In this document: positions 1-8,402 of the stretch, one piece after another | How positions within the stretch are numbered: the stretch's first letter is position 1 | Layout of the letters: each line of letters opens with the position of its first letter | NCBI GenBank assembly: GCA_035536915.1 | Contig: DATLNE010000001.1 | Location: 52,125-116,124, forward strand | DNA: 64,000 nucleotides | Source: Acidimicrobiales bacterium | GTDB taxonomy: Bacteria > Actinomycetota > Acidimicrobiia > Acidimicrobiales > JAHWLA01 | Direction of reading: 5' to 3' | Notes under the pieces: model-generated | Databases searched by the model: none | What the model was told of the DNA's origin: nothing | Seen by the model: the letters and a program-made list of their open reading frames with translations, nothing else | Position numbers and translations under genes: made by a program

Positions 1-903
1 CTGGCCCTCCAGCAGGTGCCGACGTGGAACAAGACGATCCTCGACTCGTCGGTGAAGCGGGCGTTCGACAAGGCCGACGGCACCCGTCCCGCCATCGCCC
101 ACTCCGGCGTCATGCCTCATGTCGGCGCCGACGGCACCGACGCCCACCTCTACTTTGGCTGGTACCACGGCGACGAGCGTGACCTGCCCGGCTACCTCGC
201 TGCCTGGCCCCGCCAGGCCCGGTTCGTCAGCGAGTTCGGCGCCCAAGCGGTGCCGGAGACGGCCGACTTCCTCGACCCCGCTGCGTGGCCCGCCCTCGAC
301 TGGCGCCGCCTCGTGCGCACCCACGCCCTGCAGTTGGGGATCTTCAAGCGCCACGGCCTCGACCCCGCCGACTTCGCCACCTTCGACGAGTGGCGCCAGG
401 CCACGCAGGCGTACCAGGCCACCGTCGTGCGCCATCACGTCGAGCACCTGCGCCGGCTCAAGTACCGGCCCACGGGCGGGTTCTGCCAGTTCTCCTTCGC
501 CGACGGCCACCCGGCGGTGACGTGGTCGGTACTCGACCACGAACGGGTGCCGAAGCTCGGCTACGAAGCGTTGGCCGCCGCCTGCGCGCCCGTCATCGTG
601 ACCGCCGACCGCCCCGCCGCCGTCTACGCCCCGGGCGACACCCTCGCCCTCGACGTGCACGTGGTCAGCGACCTGCGCACGCCGGTGACGGGGTGCACGG
701 TCACAGCCACCCTGCGGTGGGAAGGCGGAAGCGCATCGTGGTCGTGGGGCGGGGACGTGCCGCCCGACTCATGCCAGCGCGTGGGGATGGTGCGCGCCGT
801 GGTGCCCGATGCGCCCGGCCCGCTGGTGCTCGACCTCTCTCTCGACGCCGACGAGGTCAAGGCCGCCAACCGCTACGACGCCCTCATCGCCGAAGTTGCG
901 TAG
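1..903 (+). CDS. Glycoside hydrolase family 2 (beta-mannosidase-like), C-terminal part
   Basis: The frame is open from base 1, so the gene begins outside the window and about 300 C-terminal residues are visible. The stretch SEFGAQ, about 80 residues in, matches the segment of GH2 beta-mannosidases and related enzymes that carries the catalytic nucleophile Glu. It sits after aromatic-rich barrel sequence and is followed by a beta-sandwich-like tail. The expected role is hydrolysis of beta-linked sugars from glycans. The TAG stop at 901-903 lies inside the left arm of a long inverted repeat. The exact substrate cannot be told from this fragment; beta-mannosidase is the best guess. Confidence 0.75.
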   Translation: MALQQVPTWNKTILDSSVKRAFDKADGTRPAIAHSGVMPHVGADGTDAHLYFGWYHGDERDLPGYLAAWPRQARFVSEFGAQAVPETADFLDPAAWPALDWRRLVRTHALQLGIFKRHGLDPADFATFDEWRQATQAYQATVVRHHVEHLRRLKYRPTGGFCQFSFADGHPAVTWSVLDHERVPKLGYEALAAACAPVIVTADRPAAVYAPGDTLALDVHVVSDLRTPVTGCTVTATLRWEGGSASWSWGGDVPPDSCQRVGMVRAVVPDAPGPLVLDLSLDADEVKAANRYDALIAEVA

Positions 904-943
904 AAAACGCGCCGGAAAACGGCGCGATTCCTACGCAACTTCG
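891..943. terminator. Long inverted repeat between convergent genes
   Basis: Two 24-nt arms (891-914 and 920-943) match at 22 of 24 positions around a GAAAA loop. The glycosidase stop codon is inside the left arm, and the methyltransferase on the other strand ends 14 nt beyond the right arm. There is no T-tract. It is probably a bidirectional, I-shaped terminator. The core is repeated almost exactly at 41172-41222. Confidence 0.7.
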
Positions 944-956
944 GGGGACGGCGGGG

Positions 957-1784
957 TCAGGAGCGGGCGGTGACCAGCCAGGCGGCGCCGGTCAGCGACA
1001 CGCCGTCGGGGCCTGCATAAGGCGCCAAAGCCTCTCGCACGGCCTCCCACGCCCGCCCCACCGTCTCCTCGTCGACGTCCTTGAGCAGCGTCCGGGCCAT
1101 CTCCGTGTTGCGGAGGAACGCCACCGCCTCCTCGACGGACTCGCCGTAGCGCATGGGCTCCTCGACGGGCTCCAGTTCCACGTCGGCGAAGCCCGCGCCG
1201 TCGAGCAGCGAGCGCACCCGGTCGGCGTCGCCCAGCGCGAAGGGGCCGGGGGCGCCCGGCTCCCCCATCGGCGGCAGGGGCACGTGGGCCAGCACCGCGC
1301 CTGCGGGCACCATGATCCAGGCGTTGGAGAACATCGGCTGCCAGCAGGCGAACACCAACCGCCCGCCGGGCCGCAGCATGCGGGCGATGTTGGCGAAGGC
1401 GGCGGCCGGGTCCTCGAAGAACATGACGCCGAACCGGCTCACGGCGGCGTCGAACGACGCATCGGGCAGGGCGTGGAGCTGGGCGTCGCCCTTCTCGAAG
1501 GTGGCGTTGGACAGGCCCGCAGCGGCGGCCCGCTCGGCGGCCGTGGCCAGCATGGGCCCGGAGATGTCGAGCCCGACCACCTCCCCGACGTGCGGCGCGA
1601 TCCCCAGCGCCAGCGCGCCGTTGCCGCAGCCGATGTCGAGGACCCGCTCCCCCGGCTGCGGGTCGAGGCGCGCCATGATCCGGTCGGCGTAGCGGCGGAG
1701 CAGGGCGTCGTAGAAGTCGGCGTGCTCAGCCCAGTGCTCGCCCCCTTCGCCGTCCCAGTGCTCGATCTGCTCGGTGTTCGGCAT
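957..1784 (-). CDS. Class I SAM-dependent methyltransferase
   Basis: This 275-residue protein has the Rossmann methyltransferase motif I, VLDIGCGNG, at residues 48-56 and the acidic motif II, GLDIS, at 71-75. An acidic post-motif (KGDAQ) and a motif near LRPGGRLVF follow, as in the Methyltransf_11/25 group of small-molecule methyltransferases. The substrate cannot be inferred. The gene stands alone, convergent with the glycosidase and divergent from sdhA. A TAGCGT hexamer 6 nt before the ATG and no Shine-Dalgarno sequence suggest a leaderless transcript. Confidence 0.85.
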   Translation of the reverse strand: MPNTEQIEHWDGEGGEHWAEHADFYDALLRRYADRIMARLDPQPGERVLDIGCGNGALALGIAPHVGEVVGLDISGPMLATAAERAAAAGLSNATFEKGDAQLHALPDASFDAAVSRFGVMFFEDPAAAFANIARMLRPGGRLVFACWQPMFSNAWIMVPAGAVLAHVPLPPMGEPGAPGPFALGDADRVRSLLDGAGFADVELEPVEEPMRYGESVEEAVAFLRNTEMARTLLKDVDEETVGRAWEAVREALAPYAGPDGVSLTGAAWLVTARS

Positions 1785-1790
1785 GGGGCC

Positions 1791-1796
1791 ACGCTA
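1791..1796 (-). promoter_or_regulatory. -10 element, leaderless methyltransferase promoter
   Basis: On the minus strand TAGCGT is followed by 6 nt and then the ATG at 1784, so transcription would start at or next to the start codon. It fits the actinobacterial TANNNT consensus. Confidence 0.55.
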
Positions 1797-1843
1797 CGGG
1801 TGGATTCCACCCTCTGCACGTGCGGATGGAAGGATGAGCCACC

Positions 1844-3583
1844 GTGAACGTGCACCAGCACAGCTACGACGCGGTCATCGTGGGCGCCGGGGGAGCGGGC
1901 CTGCGAGCCGCCATCGAAACGGCCGGGAAATGCCGCACCGCGGTGATCACCAAGCTCTACCCCACCCGTTCCCACACGGGAGCGGCGCAAGGGGGCATGT
2001 GCGCGGCGCTCGCCAACGTCGAGGAGGACTCGTGGGAGTGGCACCTCTTCGACACGGTGAAGGGCGGCGACTACCTCGTCGACCAGCCCGCTGCGGAGAT
2101 CATGTGCCGCGAGGCGATCGACGCGGTCATCGAGCTCGAGCACTTCGGCCTCCCCTTCAACCGCACGCCTGAAGGTCGCATCGACCAGCGGCGCTTCGGC
2201 GGCCACACCCGCAACCACGGCGAGGCCCCCGTCCGGCGGGCCTGCTACAGCGCCGACCGCACCGGCCACATGATCCTGCAGACCCTGTTCCAGCAGTGCG
2301 TGGCCCGCGACGTGAACTTCTTCAACGAGTTCCAGGTCCTCGACATCGCCTTCTCCGAGGGCCGCGTGGCGGGCGTCGTGGCCTACGAGCAGTCGACCGG
2401 CGACCTCCACGTGTTCAACACCAAGGCGGTGCTCTTCGCCACCGGCGGGTTCGGCAAGGTGTTCAAGGTCAGCTCCAACGCCCACACCCTGACCGGCGAC
2501 GGCCCCGGCCTCCTGTACCGCCGCAACATCCCGTTGCAGGACATGGAGTTCTTCCAGTTCCACCCGACGGGCATCTACAAGCTCGGCATCCTGCTGTCGG
2601 AAGCCGCCCGCGGCGAGGGCGGCATCCTGCGCAACGACTCCAACGAGCGGTTCATGGAGCGCTACGCCCCCACCGTCAAGGACCTGGCGCCTCGCGACAT
2701 GGTGGCCCGCGCCATCCAGACCGAGATCCTCGAAGGGCGCGGCATCGGCCCCGACAAGGACGCCGTCTACCTCGACCTCACCCACCTCCCGCCGGAGCAG
2801 ATCGACGAGAAGCTGCCCGACATCACCGACTTCGTGCGCACGTACCTGGGCATCGAGCCCAAGACCAGCCCCATCCCGATCCAGCCCACGGCTCACTACG
2901 CCATGGGCGGCATCCCCACCAACATCGACGGTGAAGTCGTCATCGACGCCGACGACACGGTGTTTCCCGGCCTCTACGCGGCGGGCGAGTGCGCCTGCGT
3001 CAGCGTGCACGGCTCCAACCGCCTGGGCACCAACTCGCTCCTCGACATCGTGGTGTTCGGCAAGCGAGGCGGCCGGGCCATGGCCGAGTACGTCAAGACA
3101 GTCGACCTGCCCGAGATGCCCAAGGGCGCCGAGGACGACGTGCGGGGCCGCATCGAGAAGATGAAGGCGGGCTCGGGTACCGAGAAGGTGGGCGCCATCC
3201 GCACCCAGCTCCAGAACGAGATGACCGAGAAGGCCTTCGTCTTCCGCACCGAGGAGACCCTGTCGTCGATGGAGGCCACCATCGGCCAGCTCAAGGCCCG
3301 CTACGAGAACGTGTCGATCGACGACAAGGGCGCCACGTTCAACTACGACCTGACCGAGGCGCTCGAGCTCGGCTACCTGCTCGACCTGGCCGAGGCCCTG
3401 GTGGTCAGCGCCCGGGCCCGCAAGGAGAGCCGGGGGGCGCAGTTCCGCAACGACTACCCCACCCGCGACGACGTCAACTGGATGAAGCACACCCTCGCCG
3501 CCCGTCGGGAAGACGGCACCGTCGAGCTGTCCTACAAGCCGGTCGTCGGCGGCAAGTACGAGCCCATGGAACGGAAGTACTGA
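1844..3583 (+). CDS. sdhA: Succinate dehydrogenase/fumarate reductase flavoprotein subunit
   Basis: SdhA oxidises succinate to fumarate in the TCA cycle and passes electrons to the iron-sulfur subunit. The 579-residue protein has the FAD dinucleotide motif GAGGAGL at 14-20 and SHTGAAQGG at 43-51, whose His44 is the expected covalent FAD site. Later come the active-site segments HTRNHGEAP, HPTGIY and HYAMGG, and the C-terminal SNRLGTNSLLD motif. The GTG start has a GGAAGGA ribosome site upstream. The stop overlaps the sdhB start (TGATG). No sdhC or sdhD membrane-anchor gene is adjacent. Confidence 0.97.
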   Translation: MNVHQHSYDAVIVGAGGAGLRAAIETAGKCRTAVITKLYPTRSHTGAAQGGMCAALANVEEDSWEWHLFDTVKGGDYLVDQPAAEIMCREAIDAVIELEHFGLPFNRTPEGRIDQRRFGGHTRNHGEAPVRRACYSADRTGHMILQTLFQQCVARDVNFFNEFQVLDIAFSEGRVAGVVAYEQSTGDLHVFNTKAVLFATGGFGKVFKVSSNAHTLTGDGPGLLYRRNIPLQDMEFFQFHPTGIYKLGILLSEAARGEGGILRNDSNERFMERYAPTVKDLAPRDMVARAIQTEILEGRGIGPDKDAVYLDLTHLPPEQIDEKLPDITDFVRTYLGIEPKTSPIPIQPTAHYAMGGIPTNIDGEVVIDADDTVFPGLYAAGECACVSVHGSNRLGTNSLLDIVVFGKRGGRAMAEYVKTVDLPEMPKGAEDDVRGRIEKMKAGSGTEKVGAIRTQLQNEMTEKAFVFRTEETLSSMEATIGQLKARYENVSIDDKGATFNYDLTEALELGYLLDLAEALVVSARARKESRGAQFRNDYPTRDDVNWMKHTLAARREDGTVELSYKPVVGGKYEPMERKY

Positions 3584-4311
3584 TGACCGCCACCCTGAAC
3601 GACAACGCCAAGGTCAAGGTCCACCTCAAGGTCAAGCGCTACAACCCCGAGCAGGACAAGAAGCCCTACTGGCAGGAGTTCGAGGTCGAGGCCGAGCCCA
3701 CCGACCGCGTGCTCGACGCCCTGCACACGGCCAAGTGGGAGTACGACGGCACCCTCACCTTCCGCCGCTCCTGCGCCCACGGCGTGTGCGGGTCCGACGC
3801 CATGGTCATCAACGGCGCCAACGCCTTGGCCTGCCTGAAGCTGATCCAAGACGTCGGCACCGACATCACCGTCGAGGCCATCCGGGGGCTGCCGGTCATC
3901 AAGGACCTGGTGGTCGACATGGAGCCGTTCTTCGCCCAGTACCGCTCGGTGCTCCCCTACCTGATCGCCAGCGACGACCCCGGCTACAAGGAGCGGCACC
4001 AGTCGACAGAGGACCGGGAGCGCTTCGACGACACCACCAAGTGCATCCTGTGCGCGGCCTGCACCACCTCGTGCCCCGTCTACTGGGGCAACACCGAGTA
4101 CGTGGGGCCGGCGGCGATCGTCAACGCCCACCGCTTCATCTTCGACTCGCGTGACGAGGCGTCGGACCAGCGGCTCGACATCTTGAACCAGCGCTCGGGC
4201 GTGTGGAAGTGCCGCACGGCGTTCAACTGCTCCGAGGCGTGTCCCCGCGGCATCAAGGTCACCCAGGCCATCGAAGAGGTCAAGCGAGCCATCCTCTACG
4301 ACCGCGTGTGA
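3583..4311 (+). CDS. sdhB: Succinate dehydrogenase iron-sulfur subunit
   Basis: This 242-residue subunit carries electrons from SdhA towards quinone. The 2Fe-2S ligands are in CAHGVCGSD (Cys64, Cys69, Asp72) with Cys84. The 4Fe-4S motif CILCAACTTSCP and the 3Fe-4S motif CRTAFNCSEACP lie in the C-terminal half, as in the SdhB family. It shares one base with the sdhA stop, so the two are translationally coupled. A 12-nt palindrome begins on the stop codon. Confidence 0.97.
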   Translation: MTATLNDNAKVKVHLKVKRYNPEQDKKPYWQEFEVEAEPTDRVLDALHTAKWEYDGTLTFRRSCAHGVCGSDAMVINGANALACLKLIQDVGTDITVEAIRGLPVIKDLVVDMEPFFAQYRSVLPYLIASDDPGYKERHQSTEDRERFDDTTKCILCAACTTSCPVYWGNTEYVGPAAIVNAHRFIFDSRDEASDQRLDILNQRSGVWKCRTAFNCSEACPRGIKVTQAIEEVKRAILYDRV

Positions 4312-4345
4312 GGACTAGTCCTCAGGGATGATGTTCGTGATCCCT
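4311..4345 (+). terminator. Terminator-like hairpins after sdhAB
   Basis: A perfect 12-nt palindrome (4311-4322) starts on the last base of the sdhB stop codon. It is followed by a stem of AGGGAT and ATCCCT (4324-4329 with 4340-4345). No T-tract follows. The position directly behind the operon suggests termination. Confidence 0.5.
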
Positions 4346-4357
4346 CAACTGCGCGCG

Positions 4358-4363
4358 TACCCT
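4358..4363 (+). promoter_or_regulatory. -10 element for the gene at 4495
   Basis: TACCCT fits the TANNNT consensus. A start point near 4370 would give a 5' leader of about 125 nt, unusually long for this window. Confidence 0.4.
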
Positions 4364-4369
4364 GTCGAT

Positions 4370-4494
4370 ACAAGCCTTTAGGGAAGGAGATCCCGTTCCC
4401 GGAGGCGAAGTTGAACAGCCACCGGGGGCAGGACATCGGACCGAGCGGTCCGTAGCTCACGCCTCCACGTGGGCCTTCGAACCGGACCGCTTCC
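4370..4494 (+). ncRNA. Candidate structured 5' leader, class unknown
   Basis: The leader before the peptidoglycan-binding gene can fold into a multi-branch structure. A closing 7-bp stem GGAGGCG/CGCCTCC (about 4400-4406 with 4459-4465) encloses a perfect 6-bp hairpin, CGGACC-GAGC-GGTCCG, and a smaller GCC/GGC stem; a GGGA/TCCC stem lies upstream. Cell-wall hydrolase genes of Actinobacteria often carry c-di-AMP (ydaO) riboswitches. However, the conserved ydaO blocks are not visible, so I do not assign a class. Confidence 0.35.
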
Positions 4495-6069
4495 ATGGAA
4501 CTCACGCCCGCCGCCCCCCGCCGCAGCCTCGCCGCCCGCCGCCAGGCGGCCCTCCTGGCCTGGGCCGAGTTGCTGGAGCGCAAGGCCACCGGCGGCCCCC
4601 GCCTCCTACGCCCCCTGTTCGCCGCCGAACTGGCCTTCGAGGCCTGGTGCGGAGCCCGCTGGCGTCGAGTGCGGCCGCTGTTGGTCGCCGCCGTGCAGGC
4701 CTTCCTCATGGTGCTGGCCGCCGAGGTCGCCGACGCCGTCGAGCGCCTTGACGCCTACCGCACCCGGCTCGACGGCTGGACCCGTCGCCACGGCGAGCGC
4801 CGGCTGGCCCAGACCGCCATCGCCGTCACCCTGGTCACAGCCACGCTGGCCCTCGCTGCCGCCGACGCCATGCACCCCACCGTGCGGGGCTTCGTGGTCG
4901 ACCGCATGGCGGACGGGCGGCCTGCCCCCGACGAAGCCCTCGGCACCGACCAGGCAGCCGCCGTCGACCCCACCGCAGGCGCCGTGGCCTCTCCTGGCCC
5001 GACCGACGCCCTCGCCGGCCTGGCCCTGCCGACGCCGCCGCCCCTCACCCCGGCCATCCCCACCCAGCGGGGCCCCCTCCCGGTGGGCAAGGGCATGTGG
5101 ATCTACGTGGAGCAGCGGGCCGAAGGCGGCAACCCCGATGCCATCGTGGCCCGGGCCAAGGCCACCGGCCTCACCCACCTCTACGTGCGCACCGGCACCC
5201 TCAAGGAAGGGTTCATGGGGGCGCCGTTCCTCGACGCCCTGCTGCCCAAGGCGCACGCTGCCGGACTGCGCGTCTACGCCTGGGACTTCCCGTACCTCAA
5301 CGACGCCGCAGGCGACGTGAACCGGGCGGTGGCGGCCATCAACCACCGCACCCCCGACGGGCACCGGGTCGACGGCTACGTGGCCGACATCGAACTGCGG
5401 AGCATGGGCGTCAACGTGAACCCGCAGACGGCCACCACATTCGGCTCGCTCCTGCGCAAGGCCGTCGGCCCCAACTTCCCGCTCATCGCCTGCGTGCCCC
5501 GGCCCTCCCCCGCGCTGATCACCTATCCGTTCGCCGAGGTCACCGGCTCGTTCGATGCGATCGCGCCGATGGTCTACTGGATGGGGCGTGACCCCGCCGC
5601 CGACATCGCAGGGGCCATCCGAGACCTGTCGCACCTGGGCAAGCCGATCATCCCGGTGGGCCAGGCCTACGACGGCTTCACCGAGGGCGGGCCTCCCGGC
5701 GTGCCGCCTCGCGACCAGTTGCTGAAGTTCATGGCCACGGCCGAGCAGCACGGCGCCATCGGCGTGTCGTGGTGGTCGTGGCAGCACGCCGACCAGCAGG
5801 CGTGGGACGCCATCCGCGACGCCCCGCAGTTCACCCTGCCGGTGGGCGACGGCGCCGCCTTCACGACCGGCCAGGTGCGGTCGTACCAGATGCTGCTGCA
5901 CTCGCTCGGCTTCCCCATGCCGATCACCGCTGTGTGGGACGGGCCGACGGTGGCCGCCGTCCAGGCCTACCAGCGGGCTGCCCGCCTGCCGGTGACCGGC
6001 GTGATCGACGAGGCCACCCGCACCGTGCTGCTCAGCCCCTTCGGGCCCCCCATCCAGCCCCAGCCGTAG
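4495..6069 (+). CDS. Membrane-anchored glycosidase-like protein with peptidoglycan-binding domain
   Basis: The 524-residue protein has two hydrophobic segments near the N-terminus (about 61-78 and 105-123). A Pro/Ala-rich linker runs to about 195. A barrel-like domain at 199-430 resembles putative glycosyl hydrolases, with conserved-looking WIYVEQ, YAWDFPY, DIELRS and APMVYWMG strands and acidic residues at strand ends. A C-terminal PG_binding_1 type domain covers about 445-515. It probably acts on or near the cell wall. The start codon has no clear ribosome site but a long structured leader precedes it. The catalytic activity is unproven. Confidence 0.7.
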   Translation: MELTPAAPRRSLAARRQAALLAWAELLERKATGGPRLLRPLFAAELAFEAWCGARWRRVRPLLVAAVQAFLMVLAAEVADAVERLDAYRTRLDGWTRRHGERRLAQTAIAVTLVTATLALAAADAMHPTVRGFVVDRMADGRPAPDEALGTDQAAAVDPTAGAVASPGPTDALAGLALPTPPPLTPAIPTQRGPLPVGKGMWIYVEQRAEGGNPDAIVARAKATGLTHLYVRTGTLKEGFMGAPFLDALLPKAHAAGLRVYAWDFPYLNDAAGDVNRAVAAINHRTPDGHRVDGYVADIELRSMGVNVNPQTATTFGSLLRKAVGPNFPLIACVPRPSPALITYPFAEVTGSFDAIAPMVYWMGRDPAADIAGAIRDLSHLGKPIIPVGQAYDGFTEGGPPGVPPRDQLLKFMATAEQHGAIGVSWWSWQHADQQAWDAIRDAPQFTLPVGDGAAFTTGQVRSYQMLLHSLGFPMPITAVWDGPTVAAVQAYQRAARLPVTGVIDEATRTVLLSPFGPPIQPQP

Positions 6070-6082
6070 TAACCAGGAGCCC

Positions 6083-6760
6083 GTGCTCCGCCCGCTGGCC
6101 CCTGTCCTCGCCCTGCTGCTCCTGCCCGCCTGCGCCGACGACGGCGGCGACCGGTTGACGGTGCTGGCGGCCTCGTCGTTGCAAGGCGTGGTGCCGTCGT
6201 TGGTGGACGGGTTCCAGGGGGATGTCGACGTGGCCTACGGCTCGTCGTCGCGACTGGTGGCGCAGGTGCGTTCCGGGGCGCCGGGCGACGTGATCCTGGC
6301 CGCCGACGACGTGTCGCTGGCGCCGTTGGGCGTGCCGACCGAGCCCTTTGCCACCACGTCAATGGTGGTGGCGGTGGCGCCGGGCAACCCCGGAGGCGTT
6401 CGGTCGGTGGCCGACTTAACCCGGGTACGCACGGTGCTGGCCGCCCCTGAGGTGCCCGCCGGCCGGTACGCCGCGCAGGTGCTGACGCGGGCGGGGGTGA
6501 CGGTGCGGCCGCTGTCGCACGAGCTCGACGCCCGGGCGGTGGTGGCCAAGGTGGCCTCGGGCGAGGTCGACGCCGCCTTGGTGTACGCCGTCGACGTCGG
6601 TGGCCTGGCGACGGTGCCCCTCGCCGCCGAGCACGATGTGCAGGTGACGTACACGTTGGCGGTGGTGAAGCGGACGGCCGCAGCCCTCGCCTTCGTCGAC
6701 TTCCTGCGCACGACGCAGGGCCGGCAGGTGCTCGACGCCGCCGGCCTGGGCACCCCGTGA
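6083..6760 (+). CDS. modA: Molybdate ABC transporter substrate-binding lipoprotein
   Basis: ModA captures molybdate or tungstate outside the membrane and delivers it to ModB. The signal peptide ends in a lipobox LLPAC, giving a lipidated Cys17. The mature start LTVLAASSL is typical of ModA, followed by AYGSSSRL, GAPGDVILAADD and the late VYAVDVGG segment. At 225 residues it is slightly short. The GTG start has a CAGGAG ribosome site 4 nt upstream. The stop overlaps the modB start (GTGA), beginning a three-gene operon. Confidence 0.9.
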   Translation: MLRPLAPVLALLLLPACADDGGDRLTVLAASSLQGVVPSLVDGFQGDVDVAYGSSSRLVAQVRSGAPGDVILAADDVSLAPLGVPTEPFATTSMVVAVAPGNPGGVRSVADLTRVRTVLAAPEVPAGRYAAQVLTRAGVTVRPLSHELDARAVVAKVASGEVDAALVYAVDVGGLATVPLAAEHDVQVTYTLAVVKRTAAALAFVDFLRTTQGRQVLDAAGLGTP

Positions 6761-7512
6761 CCCGCCCCCGGCCCCCCGGGGGGGTCGTGGCGGTCGCCGT
6801 CGTCGGGGTGGGGGTGCTGGCGTTGCCGTTGGCCGCCCTGCTGGCCCGGGCGCCGTGGAGCGACGCCCGGCGGGTGCTGGCCTCCTCCGCCACGGCCGAC
6901 GCCCTGCGCATCTCCCTGCTGGCGGCCACGGCGGCGGCGAGCTTGGCCGTCGTCCTCGGGGTGCCGCTGGCCTACGTCATCGCCCGCCGGGGGTGGCGGG
7001 TGGTGCGCACGTTGGCCATGGTCCCGCTCGTGCTGCCGCCGGTCGTCGGCGGCGTTGCCCTCCTGTCGGCCTTCGGCCGCCGCGGGTTGGTGCCCACCGA
7101 CCTGCCGTTCTCGTTCGCAGGCGTCGTGGCTGCGGAGCTGTTCGTGGCCCTCCCGTTCGTGGTCGTCACCGTGGAAGCGGGCCTGCGCGGCCTCGACGAC
7201 CGCTACGAGCAGGTGGCGGCGGAACTGGGCGCCGGCCCGTGGCGGGCCTTCCGCACCATCACCCTGCCGCTGGCGCTGCCCTCGATCGCCGCCGGGGCGG
7301 CGCTCGCGTGGGCGAGGGCGCTCGGCGAGTTCGGCGCCACCGTCACCTTCGCGGGCACCTTCCCCGGCCGCACCGAAACGCTTCCGTCGTCGGTCTACCT
7401 GGCCATGGAGCGCGAGCCGGGAGCGGCCGTGCTGTTGAGCGTGCTGCTGCTGGCCATCTCCGTCCTCGTCCTCGTGGCCCTGCGGGGCCGCTGGCTGCGG
7501 GTGCTCCGATGA
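6757..7512 (+). CDS. modB: Molybdate ABC transporter permease
   Basis: This 251-residue inner-membrane permease has five or six predicted membrane segments. It carries the EAA loop, ELGAGPWRAFRTITLPLALPS, which contacts the ATPase, and the ModB-typical ARALGEFGATVTFAG segment and PSSVYLAME. It starts with GTG overlapping the modA stop and ends overlapping modC (ATGA). Together with ModA and ModC it forms the transporter. Confidence 0.92.
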   Translation: MTRPRPPGGVVAVAVVGVGVLALPLAALLARAPWSDARRVLASSATADALRISLLAATAAASLAVVLGVPLAYVIARRGWRVVRTLAMVPLVLPPVVGGVALLSAFGRRGLVPTDLPFSFAGVVAAELFVALPFVVVTVEAGLRGLDDRYEQVAAELGAGPWRAFRTITLPLALPSIAAGAALAWARALGEFGATVTFAGTFPGRTETLPSSVYLAMEREPGAAVLLSVLLLAISVLVLVALRGRWLRVLR

Positions 7513-8402
7513 TCGAGCTCGTCCCCGGCCGCACCATCGCCCTCGTCGGCCCCAACGGGGCGGGCAAGACCACCCTGCTCCGGTCGCTCGTCGCCGGCTT
7601 CGAGCCGCCCGTCGGCGTGGTGCACCAGCCCGCGCTGCTGTTCCCCCACCTGTCCGCCCTCGACAACGTGGCCTACGGCTCCAGCCGCGACGAGGCCCGC
7701 CGGTGGCTGGAACGGGTGGGCGTGGCCGCCCGCTCCGACGCCAAGCCACACGAGCTGTCGGGCGGCGAAGCCCAACGGGTCGCCCTGGCCCGGGCCCTGG
7801 CGCCCGCACCCCGGGCGCTGTTCCTCGACGAGCCCCTCTCGGCCGTCGACGCCTCGGCCCGGCCTGCCTTGCGGGCGCTGCTGCGCGAGCACCTGGCCGC
7901 CTTCGAGGGGCCCCGCTTGCTCGTCACCCACGACCCCCTCGACGCCGTCCTCGCCGACACCGTGGTCGTGCTGGAGGCGCACCGGATCGTGCAGCAGGGC
8001 ACCCTCGACGAGCTGCGGGCGCGCCCCCGGTCGAGGTTCGTGGCCGACCTGCTGGGCGTGAACCTGCTGTCGGGCGTGGGCCGGGCCGGCCGGGTCGACG
8101 TGAACGGCACCGAGCTCGTCGCCCCCGACGTGCCCGACGGCGACGTGCTCGTCGTCGTGCATCCTCGGGCCGTCGCCCTGCACGCCGAACGGCCCACGGG
8201 CTCGCCCCGCAACGTGCTGCGCTGCGTCGTGCAAGCCGTGCACGCCGACGGCGAACGCGTGCGGGTGGAACTGGGCGGCCCTGTGGCGCTGGTGGCCGAG
8301 GTGACGGCGGCCGCAGCCGCCGACCTTCACCTCGAAGCGGGCGCCGAGGTGTGGGCTGCGGTCAAGGCCACCGACCTCACCGTCGAACGTTCTGGTCCGT
8401 AG
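7509..8402 (+). CDS. modC: Compact molybdate ABC transporter ATP-binding protein
   Basis: The 297-residue ATPase has Walker A GPNGAGKTT (14-22), Q-loop Gln40, signature LSGGEAQR (83-90), Walker B LFLDEP (104-109) and the switch His in VTHD. A C-terminal TOBE-like region from about 190 would bind oxyanion. It is unusually short at the front: the leading strand before Walker A is almost missing, and only 20 residues separate the Walker Lys from the Q-loop Gln, against roughly 45 in usual ModC proteins. All catalytic motifs are kept, so it is probably functional. Its TAG stop lies inside a perfect inverted repeat. Confidence 0.88.
   Translation: MIELVPGRTIALVGPNGAGKTTLLRSLVAGFEPPVGVVHQPALLFPHLSALDNVAYGSSRDEARRWLERVGVAARSDAKPHELSGGEAQRVALARALAPAPRALFLDEPLSAVDASARPALRALLREHLAAFEGPRLLVTHDPLDAVLADTVVVLEAHRIVQQGTLDELRARPRSRFVADLLGVNLLSGVGRAGRVDVNGTELVAPDVPDGDVLVVVHPRAVALHAERPTGSPRNVLRCVVQAVHADGERVRVELGGPVALVAEVTAAAAADLHLEAGAEVWAAVKATDLTVERSGP

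Noticed and set aside
285..1847. A 520-codon plus-strand frame across the glycosidase end and the methyltransferase
   Set aside because: Arg/Pro-rich low-complexity translation in a shifted frame; it is explained by the GC bias of the real genes on both strands.
4400..4494. c-di-AMP (ydaO) riboswitch or tRNA-like structure
   Set aside because: The conserved ydaO blocks are not present, and the 7-bp outer stem encloses only 52 nt with no T-loop in place, so neither class is supported.
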